A stretch of DNA of 64,000 bases from Methanoplanus sp. FWC-SCC4. GTDB taxonomy: Archaea > Halobacteriota > Methanomicrobia > Methanomicrobiales > Methanomicrobiaceae. The DNA lies in the NCBI RefSeq assembly GCF_032878975.1, contig NZ_CP043875.1:2162370-2226369 (forward strand). Reading direction: 5' to 3'. The position numbers and the translations under genes are program-made. The notes beneath the pieces are model-generated. The model made no database searches. It worked only from the letters and a program-made list of their open reading frames with translations, and had not been told where the DNA came from. Positions 1-7,354 of the stretch are shown in pieces. Each line of letters opens with the position of its first letter. The stretch's first letter is position 1.

Positions 1-939
1 GCAGTTCTTGCAAAACCTTGAAGCAGGATCAAGTCCGGCACCGCATTTCCCGCATACACCGGGAGGAGAGGAAGGTGGCGGAGCTGAAAAACCATCACAC
101 TCATACCCCGACTGCACAGGAGCTGAATAGTCAGGGGCGGCAGAAGCCGGAGGTGTATAGAGTTCACCCACACTCCCTGTTGCAATAATGTCCTGTATTG
201 CACGAACCCACATCTCACGCTCCCCCCAGCGGTTTTTGTCGTACCACTGTGAAAACGAAAGGACCATCCTTCTCATGCTGCCATTTCCGGCTTCGACCAT
301 TAGCACTATGGCCGGTTCGCCCTGTTCGTTTGATTCGCTCTCGGCACTTCTCACAGCCCCCATCGGGATATCCGAGGGTTTGTTCGGGCGGTTTGGATCT
401 TTTAGTATTAATTTCGCGTTGGTCAGCGATATTGAATATTCCTGTGATTTTACAATCACGTTTTCAGCCGAGATTATTCCCCCGTCATTAGACTTTGAAG
501 GCATCCTTGCGCTTTTACTGCTGTTTACACCTGAACTTTCAGCAAAAGCGGCTGAAGAGGGCTTCGGTGCGGGTCTGGCTGAAATCTGATACTCCGAAAC
601 CACACCCTCTATCTTCTTCTTCAGGTGATCACGCTCTTTATCTCTCAAACCTGAAAAATCCTGGGAGAAAGTGAGAACCATCCTCTTCTGTGTTCCGTCC
701 GGTGCAGCCATCGAGAGCCTGATAGTTGGATCGTCTGCAAAGTTTTTCCCGGCGGAAACAGAGCGTATCACCTCTAAGGGCACTTCAACCGGTGCAGTAG
801 CGACTTTGTTGTTTTCAACAAGAATAAGACGTTTATTTGTTAAAAATAACCGGAACTCAAGGGTTTTTACCTCTATATTCGGGACTTCCGAAATTATACC
901 CTCATCACCGGCTAATTTGAAATTCTGCGTATTGACCAC
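1..939 (-). CDS. Tandem PH/GRAM-like domain protein with C-terminal zinc ribbon (3' end cut off)
   Basis: The reading frame is open from a GTG at 939 to the window edge, so the C-terminus is missing. The translation holds two similar blocks, each starting GIIS and carrying a beta-rich segment of the type LTNKRLILVENN / LTNAKLILKDPN, which resembles bacterial PH-like (DUF304/YokE-type) domains. A proline- and serine-rich linker follows, then a zinc ribbon (CGKCG and CKNC) right at the window edge. No ATG exists near the 5' end. GTG is chosen because a TATA-like box lies about 35 bp upstream, which would give a short leader. The function is unknown; membrane- or ligand-binding adaptor proteins have this layout. 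The frame was derived by reverse-complementing the sequence. Confidence 0.75.
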   Translation of the reverse strand, partial: MVNTQNFKLAGDEGIISEVPNIEVKTLEFRLFLTNKRLILVENNKVATAPVEVPLEVIRSVSAGKNFADDPTIRLSMAAPDGTQKRMVLTFSQDFSGLRDKERDHLKKKIEGVVSEYQISARPAPKPSSAAFAESSGVNSSKSARMPSKSNDGGIISAENVIVKSQEYSISLTNAKLILKDPNRPNKPSDIPMGAVRSAESESNEQGEPAIVLMVEAGNGSMRRMVLSFSQWYDKNRWGEREMWVRAIQDIIATGSVGELYTPPASAAPDYSAPVQSGYECDGFSAPPPSSPPGVCGKCGAGLDPASRFCKNC

Positions 940-970
940 CTGCGAGTAATAAAGAATAATTTTGTATTTG

Positions 971-980
971 TATATACAAA
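971..980 (-). promoter_or_regulatory. TATA-like box
   Basis: On the minus strand this reads TTTGTATATA, a good archaeal TATA element, about 35 bp before the GTG start at 939. Confidence 0.4.
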
Positions 981-1126
981 GCGTTTGTTGTCGAATTAAC
1001 GGGTTTAAAACTGGAAAATCAAACCTTTTTTTCATCCTGACGAAAGATTTTCACCTGTTTTAATGCTCGCCGTAGTTTTCAGGACAAAAACGGATCAACG
1101 TGATATGTGAAAGTCACCAAAAATCC

Positions 1127-1135
1127 AATAAATAC
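1127..1135 (+). promoter_or_regulatory. TATA-like box for the PEGA-repeat gene
   Basis: AATAAATAC lies 32-40 bp before the ATG at 1167. This spacing fits an archaeal promoter with a leader of only a few bases and supports 1167 over the further-upstream ATG at 1107. Confidence 0.4.
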
Positions 1136-1166
1136 ATTCATGAAGTTAAAGAAATATGATAATATC

Positions 1167-2477
1167 ATGAACCAAAATGCAATCCTGTATGTCATTGCTG
1201 CCGCCCTGCTGGTTCTTCTGGCATCTCCGGCAGAAGCAGTCGGCGGCGATATGGCGTGGTACAATATCCACTGCAATGTCAACGATGCAAGCGTCTACTT
1301 TGACGGCGAATACAAAGGTCAGATAACAGGGGGCATACTCTCAGTGGGGGTCTACACAACAGCAACACCCTATCAGAGAGTGAGTGTCCAGAAATCAGGA
1401 TACTATACAGCCCAGACCACACTTCCGGCAGTCCCTGCTGCAGGTGAAGATGTCGATGTTTATGTCACACTCAACCCGATCCCGAGTCCGACGACATCAG
1501 ACACCGGAAACCTCTACATCTCAACATCACCCTCAGGAGCAAGAATTTTTTTAAATAATGTTTACCAGGGTCTCTCACCAATCACCCTCTCGGGATTAAG
1601 GGAAGGATCATACAACATTGAGGCAGAGGCGGAAGGATACGAAACAGGCGAAACCACAGCGACTGTTTACGGGGGATCCACACAGTACGTCCAGTTAAAC
1701 CTGATAACTCCTGGCTCAATATCAGTCACATCAAACCCTTCCGGAGCTTATGTTTCAGTTAATGCCAAGATAGTCGGGCAGACCCCGTACGTAATAACAG
1801 GCCTGTCTTCAGGCGGTCATGAAATTGAGGTCTCCAAAAACGGCTACTATAACTGGAAGAAATCAGTTAACGTGGTCGAGGGAACACAGATTGCACTCCA
1901 TGCGGAACTAAAGCCGATCTCCAACGTGCAGGGTATATATGTCGACTCAAACCCTGCGGGAGCAAAGATTTACCTTGATGGTGTCTACGTCGGTGAAACA
2001 ATGGATCAGCAGTCATTCCCGATTACAAATGTTGTCCCCGGACAGCACCAGATAAAGCTTACACTGGCAGGATTTCCGGATTATATAACATATGTGACAG
2101 TTGTCAGGGACGGAGCCGCCATAACCGTTTCAGCTGAAATGGGAAGCACGCCTGCACCGACAACAGGCTCGATATATATCACCTCAACTCCGTCAGGGGC
2201 GATGGTTTACCTTGATGACATATACTCGGGAGCAATAACCCCTTACACCATTACAGGTGTATCCCCGGGAGAGCACAGCATAATGCTCAGACTTTCAGGA
2301 TACCAGGACTCATTTTCAAAGATTAATGTCAACGCGGGAGAAACCTCCACACTCTCAATGGGACTTGCAAAACCAGGAGGACAGCCCATACAGCCTACAC
2401 AGAGTGCTCCGGGCATTCTTGCAGTAACGGCTCTTTTTTCCGTTTTTGCGGCGATATGCCTCCTTAGAAGAAAATAA
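1167..2477 (+). CDS. PEGA-repeat surface protein with PGF-CTERM-like anchor
   Basis: This is a predicted exported protein of 436 residues from the ATG at 1167. That start puts a hydrophobic signal segment (ILYVIAAALLVLLASPAEA) directly at the N-terminus, whereas the upstream ATG at 1107 would bury it. Four clear PEGA repeats follow, each with a core such as TSTPSGAMVYLDDIYSG and a G(E/Q)H or GSYN turn, preceded by one degenerate repeat. The C-terminus is a short proline/threonine linker, APG, a hydrophobic helix and LLRRK, resembling the tripartite PGF-CTERM sorting signal with PGI in place of PGF. It would sit on the outer face of the membrane. It may be a substrate of the archaeosortases at 20968 and 21886, which is inference. 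Confidence 0.85.
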   Translation: MNQNAILYVIAAALLVLLASPAEAVGGDMAWYNIHCNVNDASVYFDGEYKGQITGGILSVGVYTTATPYQRVSVQKSGYYTAQTTLPAVPAAGEDVDVYVTLNPIPSPTTSDTGNLYISTSPSGARIFLNNVYQGLSPITLSGLREGSYNIEAEAEGYETGETTATVYGGSTQYVQLNLITPGSISVTSNPSGAYVSVNAKIVGQTPYVITGLSSGGHEIEVSKNGYYNWKKSVNVVEGTQIALHAELKPISNVQGIYVDSNPAGAKIYLDGVYVGETMDQQSFPITNVVPGQHQIKLTLAGFPDYITYVTVVRDGAAITVSAEMGSTPAPTTGSIYITSTPSGAMVYLDDIYSGAITPYTITGVSPGEHSIMLRLSGYQDSFSKINVNAGETSTLSMGLAKPGGQPIQPTQSAPGILAVTALFSVFAAICLLRRK

Positions 2478-2563
2478 CCACACCTATTTTTCAAGCCCCG
2501 GAGAGCACACCTCTTACAACTCTCCCGAAATATTATTATCCAGACGGTGTATATTGAGACTCT

Positions 2564-3475
2564 ATGAGGGGAGAGACACCACCGGGAAAATACAGGGAGC
2601 TTACTCCTGAAGAAGAGGAAATCATTGTCCATAAAGGCACGGAACCTCCATTTTACGGTGAATATGTTGATTTTTTTGAAGAGGGGGTATATGCATGCAG
2701 AAGATGCGGAGCAATGCTTTATTCATCGGATGATAAATTTGATTCCAACTGCGGATGGCCTTCTTTTGATGACGAAATAAAAAATGCCGTGAAGAGAGTT
2801 CTGGATCATGACGGTATAAGGACTGAGATATTATGCGCAAACTGCGGGGCCCATCTCGGCCATGTATTTGAGGGAGAACTGCTAACACCAAAGAATACGC
2901 GGCACTGTGTAAATTCAGTTTCTCTTCTTTTTGTTCCAAAAAAGGATATTAATGCAGGTGTTGCATACTTTGCAGGCGGCTGTTTCTGGGGTGTTGAATA
3001 TTATATGTCTGAACTCGAGGGCGTAATTTCAACCGCTGCCGGATACATGGGCGGAAACACAGCCAGTCCAAAATATGATGACGTCTCCTCAGGCACAACA
3101 GGACATGCGGAGACTGTTTTTGTCTTTTATGATCCTGCACGTATAAATTATGAAACTCTGGCAAAACGATTTTTTGAGATACATGATCCAACTCAGGTAA
3201 ACCGTCAGGGTCCTGATGTGGGAGAGCAGTACAGATCAGTCATATTCTACACCGATGAAGAACAGAAAAAAACCGCTGAAAAACTGATCGAAGAGCTTGA
3301 AGGAACAGGCCTTTATATTGCAACGCTGCTTGAGCCTGCAAAAAAATTCTGGAAAGCTGAAGAATATCATCAGGATTATTTCAAAAACCGTGAGATTCAG
3401 CCCTTCTGCAATATCCCCGTTGTCAGATGGAGAGATGAAAATAATGAAAAATTAAAGAGAAAGAGCCTAATCTGA
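2564..3475 (+). CDS. msrBA: Bifunctional peptide methionine sulfoxide reductase MsrB-MsrA
   Basis: A 303-residue fusion that repairs both epimers of oxidised methionine. The MsrB half comes first: zinc-binding pairs C45/C48 and C91/C94, the CGWPSF segment and the catalytic RHCVNS motif (C115). The MsrA half follows a short linker with its GGCFWG motif (C140) and the GYMGG and HDPTQ segments. The MsrB-first order is the reverse of the more common MsrA-MsrB fusion. The gene stands alone between the PEGA protein and a VOC protein, consistent with oxidative-stress defence in an anaerobe. Both active sites look intact. Confidence 0.95.
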   Translation: MRGETPPGKYRELTPEEEEIIVHKGTEPPFYGEYVDFFEEGVYACRRCGAMLYSSDDKFDSNCGWPSFDDEIKNAVKRVLDHDGIRTEILCANCGAHLGHVFEGELLTPKNTRHCVNSVSLLFVPKKDINAGVAYFAGGCFWGVEYYMSELEGVISTAAGYMGGNTASPKYDDVSSGTTGHAETVFVFYDPARINYETLAKRFFEIHDPTQVNRQGPDVGEQYRSVIFYTDEEQKKTAEKLIEELEGTGLYIATLLEPAKKFWKAEEYHQDYFKNREIQPFCNIPVVRWRDENNEKLKRKSLI

Positions 3476-3633
3476 AAAAATTAAGAAATAAATATCAGTC
3501 TCTCAGGCCTTTTAAACCTTTAAAACCCAAATTTTTTGAAGAAATATTGTCACTTTTTCCTTTTTTATTTCATTTTTTATTTTCATTCTGTACGGGAAAC
3601 AGTTAATAATTATTAAAATCATCCCATAAAATA

Positions 3634-4155
3634 ATGACAGAATCTGAGGTTATGAAGAAAAAACCCTTCTCCTTTCATTCAACAGTCCTTTTCGTAAAGG
3701 ATGTCGGGGTTTCTAAAAAATTTTACACAGAAGTGATGGGAGAGGAGATTGAACTCGATCTCGGTTTAAATGTAGGCTTTAAAAGCAGACTTGCAATCTG
3801 GGACGGGAGTTACGGGCGAAAAGTGATATTCGGTGATTCCGATGTTGATTCAAAGACCGGTGATTTTGGCTCAAAACGTATGCTCGAACTCTATTACGAA
3901 ACTGAAGATATGGATCATACCTCTGAAACATTAAAAGCCGCCGGGGTAAGGTTCGTTCATGATGTAAAAGAACAGCCCTGGTGTCAGTTTACAGTAAGAT
4001 TCCTCGACCCTGACGGGCATATGATTGAAGTCGGGGAGAGAATGGATGTCTGTGTGAAAAGGCTCGCCGGTTTGGGGAAAACACCTGAGGAAATTGCTAA
4101 ATCCACGACAATGCCTCCGAAGATTGTAAACTATATATTAACTGCCAAAGAATAA
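3634..4155 (+). CDS. VOC-superfamily (glyoxalase/bleomycin resistance-like) protein
   Basis: This 173-residue protein has one vicinal oxygen chelate unit pair: HSTVLFVKDVGVSKKFYTEV at the start and the typical metal-site end FLDPDGHMIEVGE near residue 130. The C-terminal tail (KTPEEIAKSTTMPPKIVNYI) is short and helical, like a small helix-turn-helix. VOC proteins include glyoxalase I, dioxygenases and drug-binding proteins, and the substrate cannot be told from sequence. A second ATG at 3652 is possible. It has a 158-bp spacer upstream and 172 bp downstream and appears to be its own transcription unit. Confidence 0.8.
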   Translation: MTESEVMKKKPFSFHSTVLFVKDVGVSKKFYTEVMGEEIELDLGLNVGFKSRLAIWDGSYGRKVIFGDSDVDSKTGDFGSKRMLELYYETEDMDHTSETLKAAGVRFVHDVKEQPWCQFTVRFLDPDGHMIEVGERMDVCVKRLAGLGKTPEEIAKSTTMPPKIVNYILTAKE

Positions 4156-4327
4156 GCCCCTAAATACCCAATTTTTAATGCCCCCCGGGATTTGTAATTA
4201 CACCTTCACGGTTCTTTTTTGTTAAATCTCCAATCATTGTTAATCCGGATTTATCATGCACTCAATTTTTTATTGAAAAGGAAGATACATATTTACTAAC
4301 CGGAAAAATAAGGAGTTTTTCTAAAAG

Positions 4328-5767
4328 ATGCCTGAAAACAACAAGCAAAAAGCAGCATTCGGCCTCCTGCTGATGACAATCGCCCTTGCAGCTTTTATGA
4401 GTTCACTCGATGCCACAATCGTTAACATCGCACTTCCTACCATATCAACCGATTTCGGAATCTCCTCGGGAACTGTTGCATGGGTATCACTTGCATATCT
4501 GATAATACTAAGCAGCTTCATGCTGGCTTTTGGAAAAATTGCAGACAATAAAGGCTATAAAAAAATATTTATTGCGGGTTTTGCCGTATTTACACTCGGA
4601 TCGCTACTGTGCGGGATAATGCCTTTCTTATTTGAAAATTTCTGGTATCTGGTTTTTTTCCGTGTAATACAGGCAATAGGCGCCTCAATGCTCTCAGGCC
4701 TTGGTGCAGGGATGGTCGCGGTATATCTTCCGGCTGATCTGAGGGGACGGGGCCTTGCCGTTTCAACTGTCATGGCATCGATAGGACTTGCCGCCGGACC
4801 TTTCCTTGGAGGTATTTTCACCCAGTATGCCGGCTGGCACTGGATATTCCTTGTGAATATCCCGGTCGGAATTCTTGGTATAATAATGGGACTCAGGCAT
4901 CTGCCTCCCGACAAAAAAGCCCCGGGTAAGTTCATATTTGATTATGCAGGCTCAATTCTGGTATTCCTCTGTATAGCATCAGGAATATTTGCACTCAATA
5001 TGGGCGCAGAAAAAGGGTGGGCATCTCCTTTTATTCTTGGATCATTCGTATTTTGTGCAATTTCATTTTTGCTCTTCATCATAAATGAAAAAAGACATGT
5101 AAATCCGCTTTTGGATCTCTCTATATTCAAAAACAGAAACTTTTCATTCGCAAATGCATCCGCGGCAATTATAATGCTTCTTTTTACAGGTGCAACATTC
5201 CTCTTCCCCTTCTATCTGGAGTATGTAAAGGAGTTCCCCCCTGCGGTATCAGGAATAATACTTGTTGTGCCGTCCATTGCAATGATCATAGCCGGCCCTG
5301 TTGCCGGGATAATATCTGACAGAAGCGGTTCGAGAAATATCTGCACTGTTTCATCTGTTATCTGCGGCATTTCGTTTCTGATGTTTTCCATGCTTGACAG
5401 CAGTTCATCCCTTCCCTTTCTGGTTGCAGGCCTCGGAATGATGGGATTCTCGGCAGGACTCTTCATACCGGCTAACAGCAACCTGATATTTTCATACACA
5501 AAGCGTGAGGATTCAGGGATTATCTCAAGCCTTATGATGACTGTAAGGGATACTGGTGCTTCTGTCGGAGTGGCAGTCTTTGAGACAATATTTGCCGCCA
5601 TAATCTATGCGGAAATTGCGGCATATCATATCACATCAACCGCACCGGTGGAGATTAAAAGAGGACTCCTTGTTTCAGGATTTCAGCTTACCTTCCTTTC
5701 TGCCGCAGTCATCTGCATAGTTGCAATAGCCTTCTCGTATTTTGCAAAGGACAGGGAAAAAATCTAA
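4328..5767 (+). CDS. MFS multidrug exporter, DHA2 (14-TM) family
   Basis: This is a 479-residue integral membrane protein. It starts with the DHA2 signature region (AAFMSSLDATIVNIALPTI) in the first helix, followed by a loop with FGKIADNKGYKKIF (MFS motif A). The helix-5-like glycine-rich motif C (GLAAGPFLGGIFTQYAGWHWIF) is typical of drug:H+ antiporters. The length and the number of hydrophobic stretches fit 14 transmembrane segments, as in the EmrB/QacA group. The role is presumably efflux of toxic organic compounds; the substrate is unknown. AT-rich sequence with TATA-like elements precedes it, and it ends in a 43-bp convergent gap with the next gene. Confidence 0.9.
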   Translation: MPENNKQKAAFGLLLMTIALAAFMSSLDATIVNIALPTISTDFGISSGTVAWVSLAYLIILSSFMLAFGKIADNKGYKKIFIAGFAVFTLGSLLCGIMPFLFENFWYLVFFRVIQAIGASMLSGLGAGMVAVYLPADLRGRGLAVSTVMASIGLAAGPFLGGIFTQYAGWHWIFLVNIPVGILGIIMGLRHLPPDKKAPGKFIFDYAGSILVFLCIASGIFALNMGAEKGWASPFILGSFVFCAISFLLFIINEKRHVNPLLDLSIFKNRNFSFANASAAIIMLLFTGATFLFPFYLEYVKEFPPAVSGIILVVPSIAMIIAGPVAGIISDRSGSRNICTVSSVICGISFLMFSMLDSSSSLPFLVAGLGMMGFSAGLFIPANSNLIFSYTKREDSGIISSLMMTVRDTGASVGVAVFETIFAAIIYAEIAAYHITSTAPVEIKRGLLVSGFQLTFLSAAVICIVAIAFSYFAKDREKI

Positions 5768-5810
5768 AAAATAATATTTTAAAAAAGAAGATATGAGAAG
5801 GAAATATCTT

Positions 5811-6584
5811 TTATCCCTTGAAATTGGTAAAATAATTCTGGATATGCCCTTCTTTTTCCTTTCTCTTCCGGTGATTTTTTGAGTAGCTGAGCATATACTC
5901 ACTCGACTGTTTTGCAGGGCAGAAAGGACAGAGTGAATACAAAACATCATCGGCCTTGTCCCTTACAGGACAGAAATATTCGCCGTAATCCTCCTCAACA
6001 CTGCTTCCTCCGGGGAACGGGGTTCCAGCAGGGTGGGCGGGTTTTTCAAGAACAAACATCGTAAAACCTGCAAGAAGGTATTTCAGATAAAGATGGAGAG
6101 GATCTTTTTCACATGCCTTCCCCCTGCATGCCATAAGCACCATCTTCCAGTATTGAGAAGATTTCTTATCGGGTGCTTTTAGGAAATCATTGTATTTTCT
6201 CTCCCTGTGAAGAAGCATAAGCTCATGGTACGTGTCAAATATCTGTTCACCGACTTTTTCAAGGAGCTTTTCTCTGTATCTTTCATCAATATGAACAGTT
6301 TTTTCCCTGAAATTTTCCATCATTTCGTTAAAGCATTTTAGCGGGTATTTCTCAATCTCGTTTCCGATAAGATCAATCATTTCATTTTTGGTTCTTGCCT
6401 GCGATAGAACGGTGCAGAGAATTGTAATGTCATGTATCCTCTCGGAATACCTGGAAAGGATCTCACACTCTTCACCCGTCCCTGCTTCCGCTGTATCCTG
6501 AAGCAGACAAAAAAGCTCCTCTTGACCCCTGCTTTCACTTTCAGCCCTGCCCCTTTTAAAAATTCTTGAAAAAATGTCTATTAT
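5811..6584 (-). CDS. UPF0305/DUF2115-like cysteine-rich protein, start codon unclear
   Basis: The conserved part (from the ATG at 6380, 189 residues) carries CRGKAC, HPAGTPFPGG, YFCPVRDK and CPFCPAKQ, which I associate with the archaeal UPF0305 (DUF2115) family of unknown function. The Cys-rich tail suggests a bound metal or Fe-S cluster. The frame stays open and protein-like for a further 68 codons upstream to 6584 (for example EELFCLLQDTAEAGTGEECE) but contains no ATG, GTG or TTG before an in-frame TGA at 6587-6585. Either translation begins at 6380, or a rare start (ATA/ATT near 6584-6573, or a CTG) is used, or the 5' end is damaged. It is divergent from the feo genes. Confidence 0.65.
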   Translation of the reverse strand: MIDIFSRIFKRGRAESESRGQEELFCLLQDTAEAGTGEECEILSRYSERIHDITILCTVLSQARTKNEMIDLIGNEIEKYPLKCFNEMMENFREKTVHIDERYREKLLEKVGEQIFDTYHELMLLHRERKYNDFLKAPDKKSSQYWKMVLMACRGKACEKDPLHLYLKYLLAGFTMFVLEKPAHPAGTPFPGGSSVEEDYGEYFCPVRDKADDVLYSLCPFCPAKQSSEYMLSYSKNHRKRKEKEGHIQNYFTNFKG

Positions 6585-6618
6585 TCACACGCCCTTTTTA
6601 GTGTTATTAATGATTTGT

Positions 6619-6642
6619 TTAGGTTTTTAGATTTTTTCCTAA
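6619..6642. promoter_or_regulatory. Possible DtxR-type iron operator
   Basis: TTAGG at 6619-6623 and CCTAA at 6638-6642 form an imperfect dyad across an AT-rich centre, just upstream of a DtxR-family gene. TTAGG...CCTAA arms are characteristic of DtxR/IdeR operators, although the 14-bp centre is longer than the usual 9. Autoregulation of the feo operon is inferred. Confidence 0.35.
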
Positions 6643-6687
6643 CAATACCAATATTTTTGTTTTCAAAGATTGAAAATCTGATGATTT

Positions 6688-7335
6688 ATGCAACAGTCTG
6701 AATACGAAGATTACCTTGAAGCTATAATAAACAACTCGTTTGATTCACTTTCAGTGGAATCTGTCAGGAATCTGGCGGCGGCCCTTAATAAAGGGGAGGA
6801 GGAGATAACAGATGATCTCCACTCTCTTGAAGAGATGGGATTCCTGACAATCAAAGCTGACGGAAGTCTTAATTTAACACCCGAAGGAATAAAAACCGGC
6901 AACTGTATCATAAAAAAGCACAGGGTTCTCGAGTGTTTCCTGACAGAAATGCTCGGAGTCGAGCCGGAAACAGCCTCAAAGGAGGCCTGCGAACTTGAAC
7001 ACAGTGCCTCAGAAGATACAATAAAGAGGCTTAAGAATTATCTTAACCGTCCGGGCCCGTGCAGACACAGATTTCACGGAGGTTTTGAGGAGAGGGATTC
7101 ATGCGACATGCATCCGCTCACAGACTTTGCCGAGGAGGATATCGTAAAAGTGCTCTGCACAATGGGGGGTTACAGGAGGACAAACAGGCTGAATGATCTG
7201 GGTGTAATACCTGATGAAAAGATAAAAATCACAAGGAAGCTTGCCAACGGATCGATGGTTGTAATAATTAAAGGCTGTGAGGTTGCACTCAGCCCCGAGA
7301 TTGCAAAGTCGGTCTTTGTCAGTAAAGAGAAATAA
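6688..7335 (+). CDS. DtxR-family metalloregulator fused to a FeoA domain
   Basis: This 215-residue iron-dependent regulator has an N-terminal winged helix (residues about 5-65, YEDYLEAIINN onward). The metal-binding dimerisation region includes EACELEHSASEDT around residues 100-112. A Cys/His-rich linker (PGPCRHRFHGG ... DSCDMHP) follows, and then a C-terminal SH3-like FeoA domain (LNDLGVIPDEKIKITRK). It lies 19 bp before feoB, so FeoA is supplied as part of the regulator. It probably represses the feo operon when iron is plentiful (inferred from family and context). The extra Cys/His linker may add a second metal or redox input. Confidence 0.85.
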   Translation: MQQSEYEDYLEAIINNSFDSLSVESVRNLAAALNKGEEEITDDLHSLEEMGFLTIKADGSLNLTPEGIKTGNCIIKKHRVLECFLTEMLGVEPETASKEACELEHSASEDTIKRLKNYLNRPGPCRHRFHGGFEERDSCDMHPLTDFAEEDIVKVLCTMGGYRRTNRLNDLGVIPDEKIKITRKLANGSMVVIIKGCEVALSPEIAKSVFVSKEK

Positions 7336-7354
7336 TATTCAGGTTTTCGTTTTT

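Noticed and set aside
188-949. Plus-strand frames over the first gene (188-589, 198-491 and 671-949)
   Set aside because: Shadow frames of the minus-strand PH/GRAM-like gene, whose zinc-ribbon and repeat structure are coherent.
1107-1166. Upstream start for the PEGA protein
   Set aside because: Would place 20 charged/polar residues before the signal peptide; TATA spacing supports 1167.
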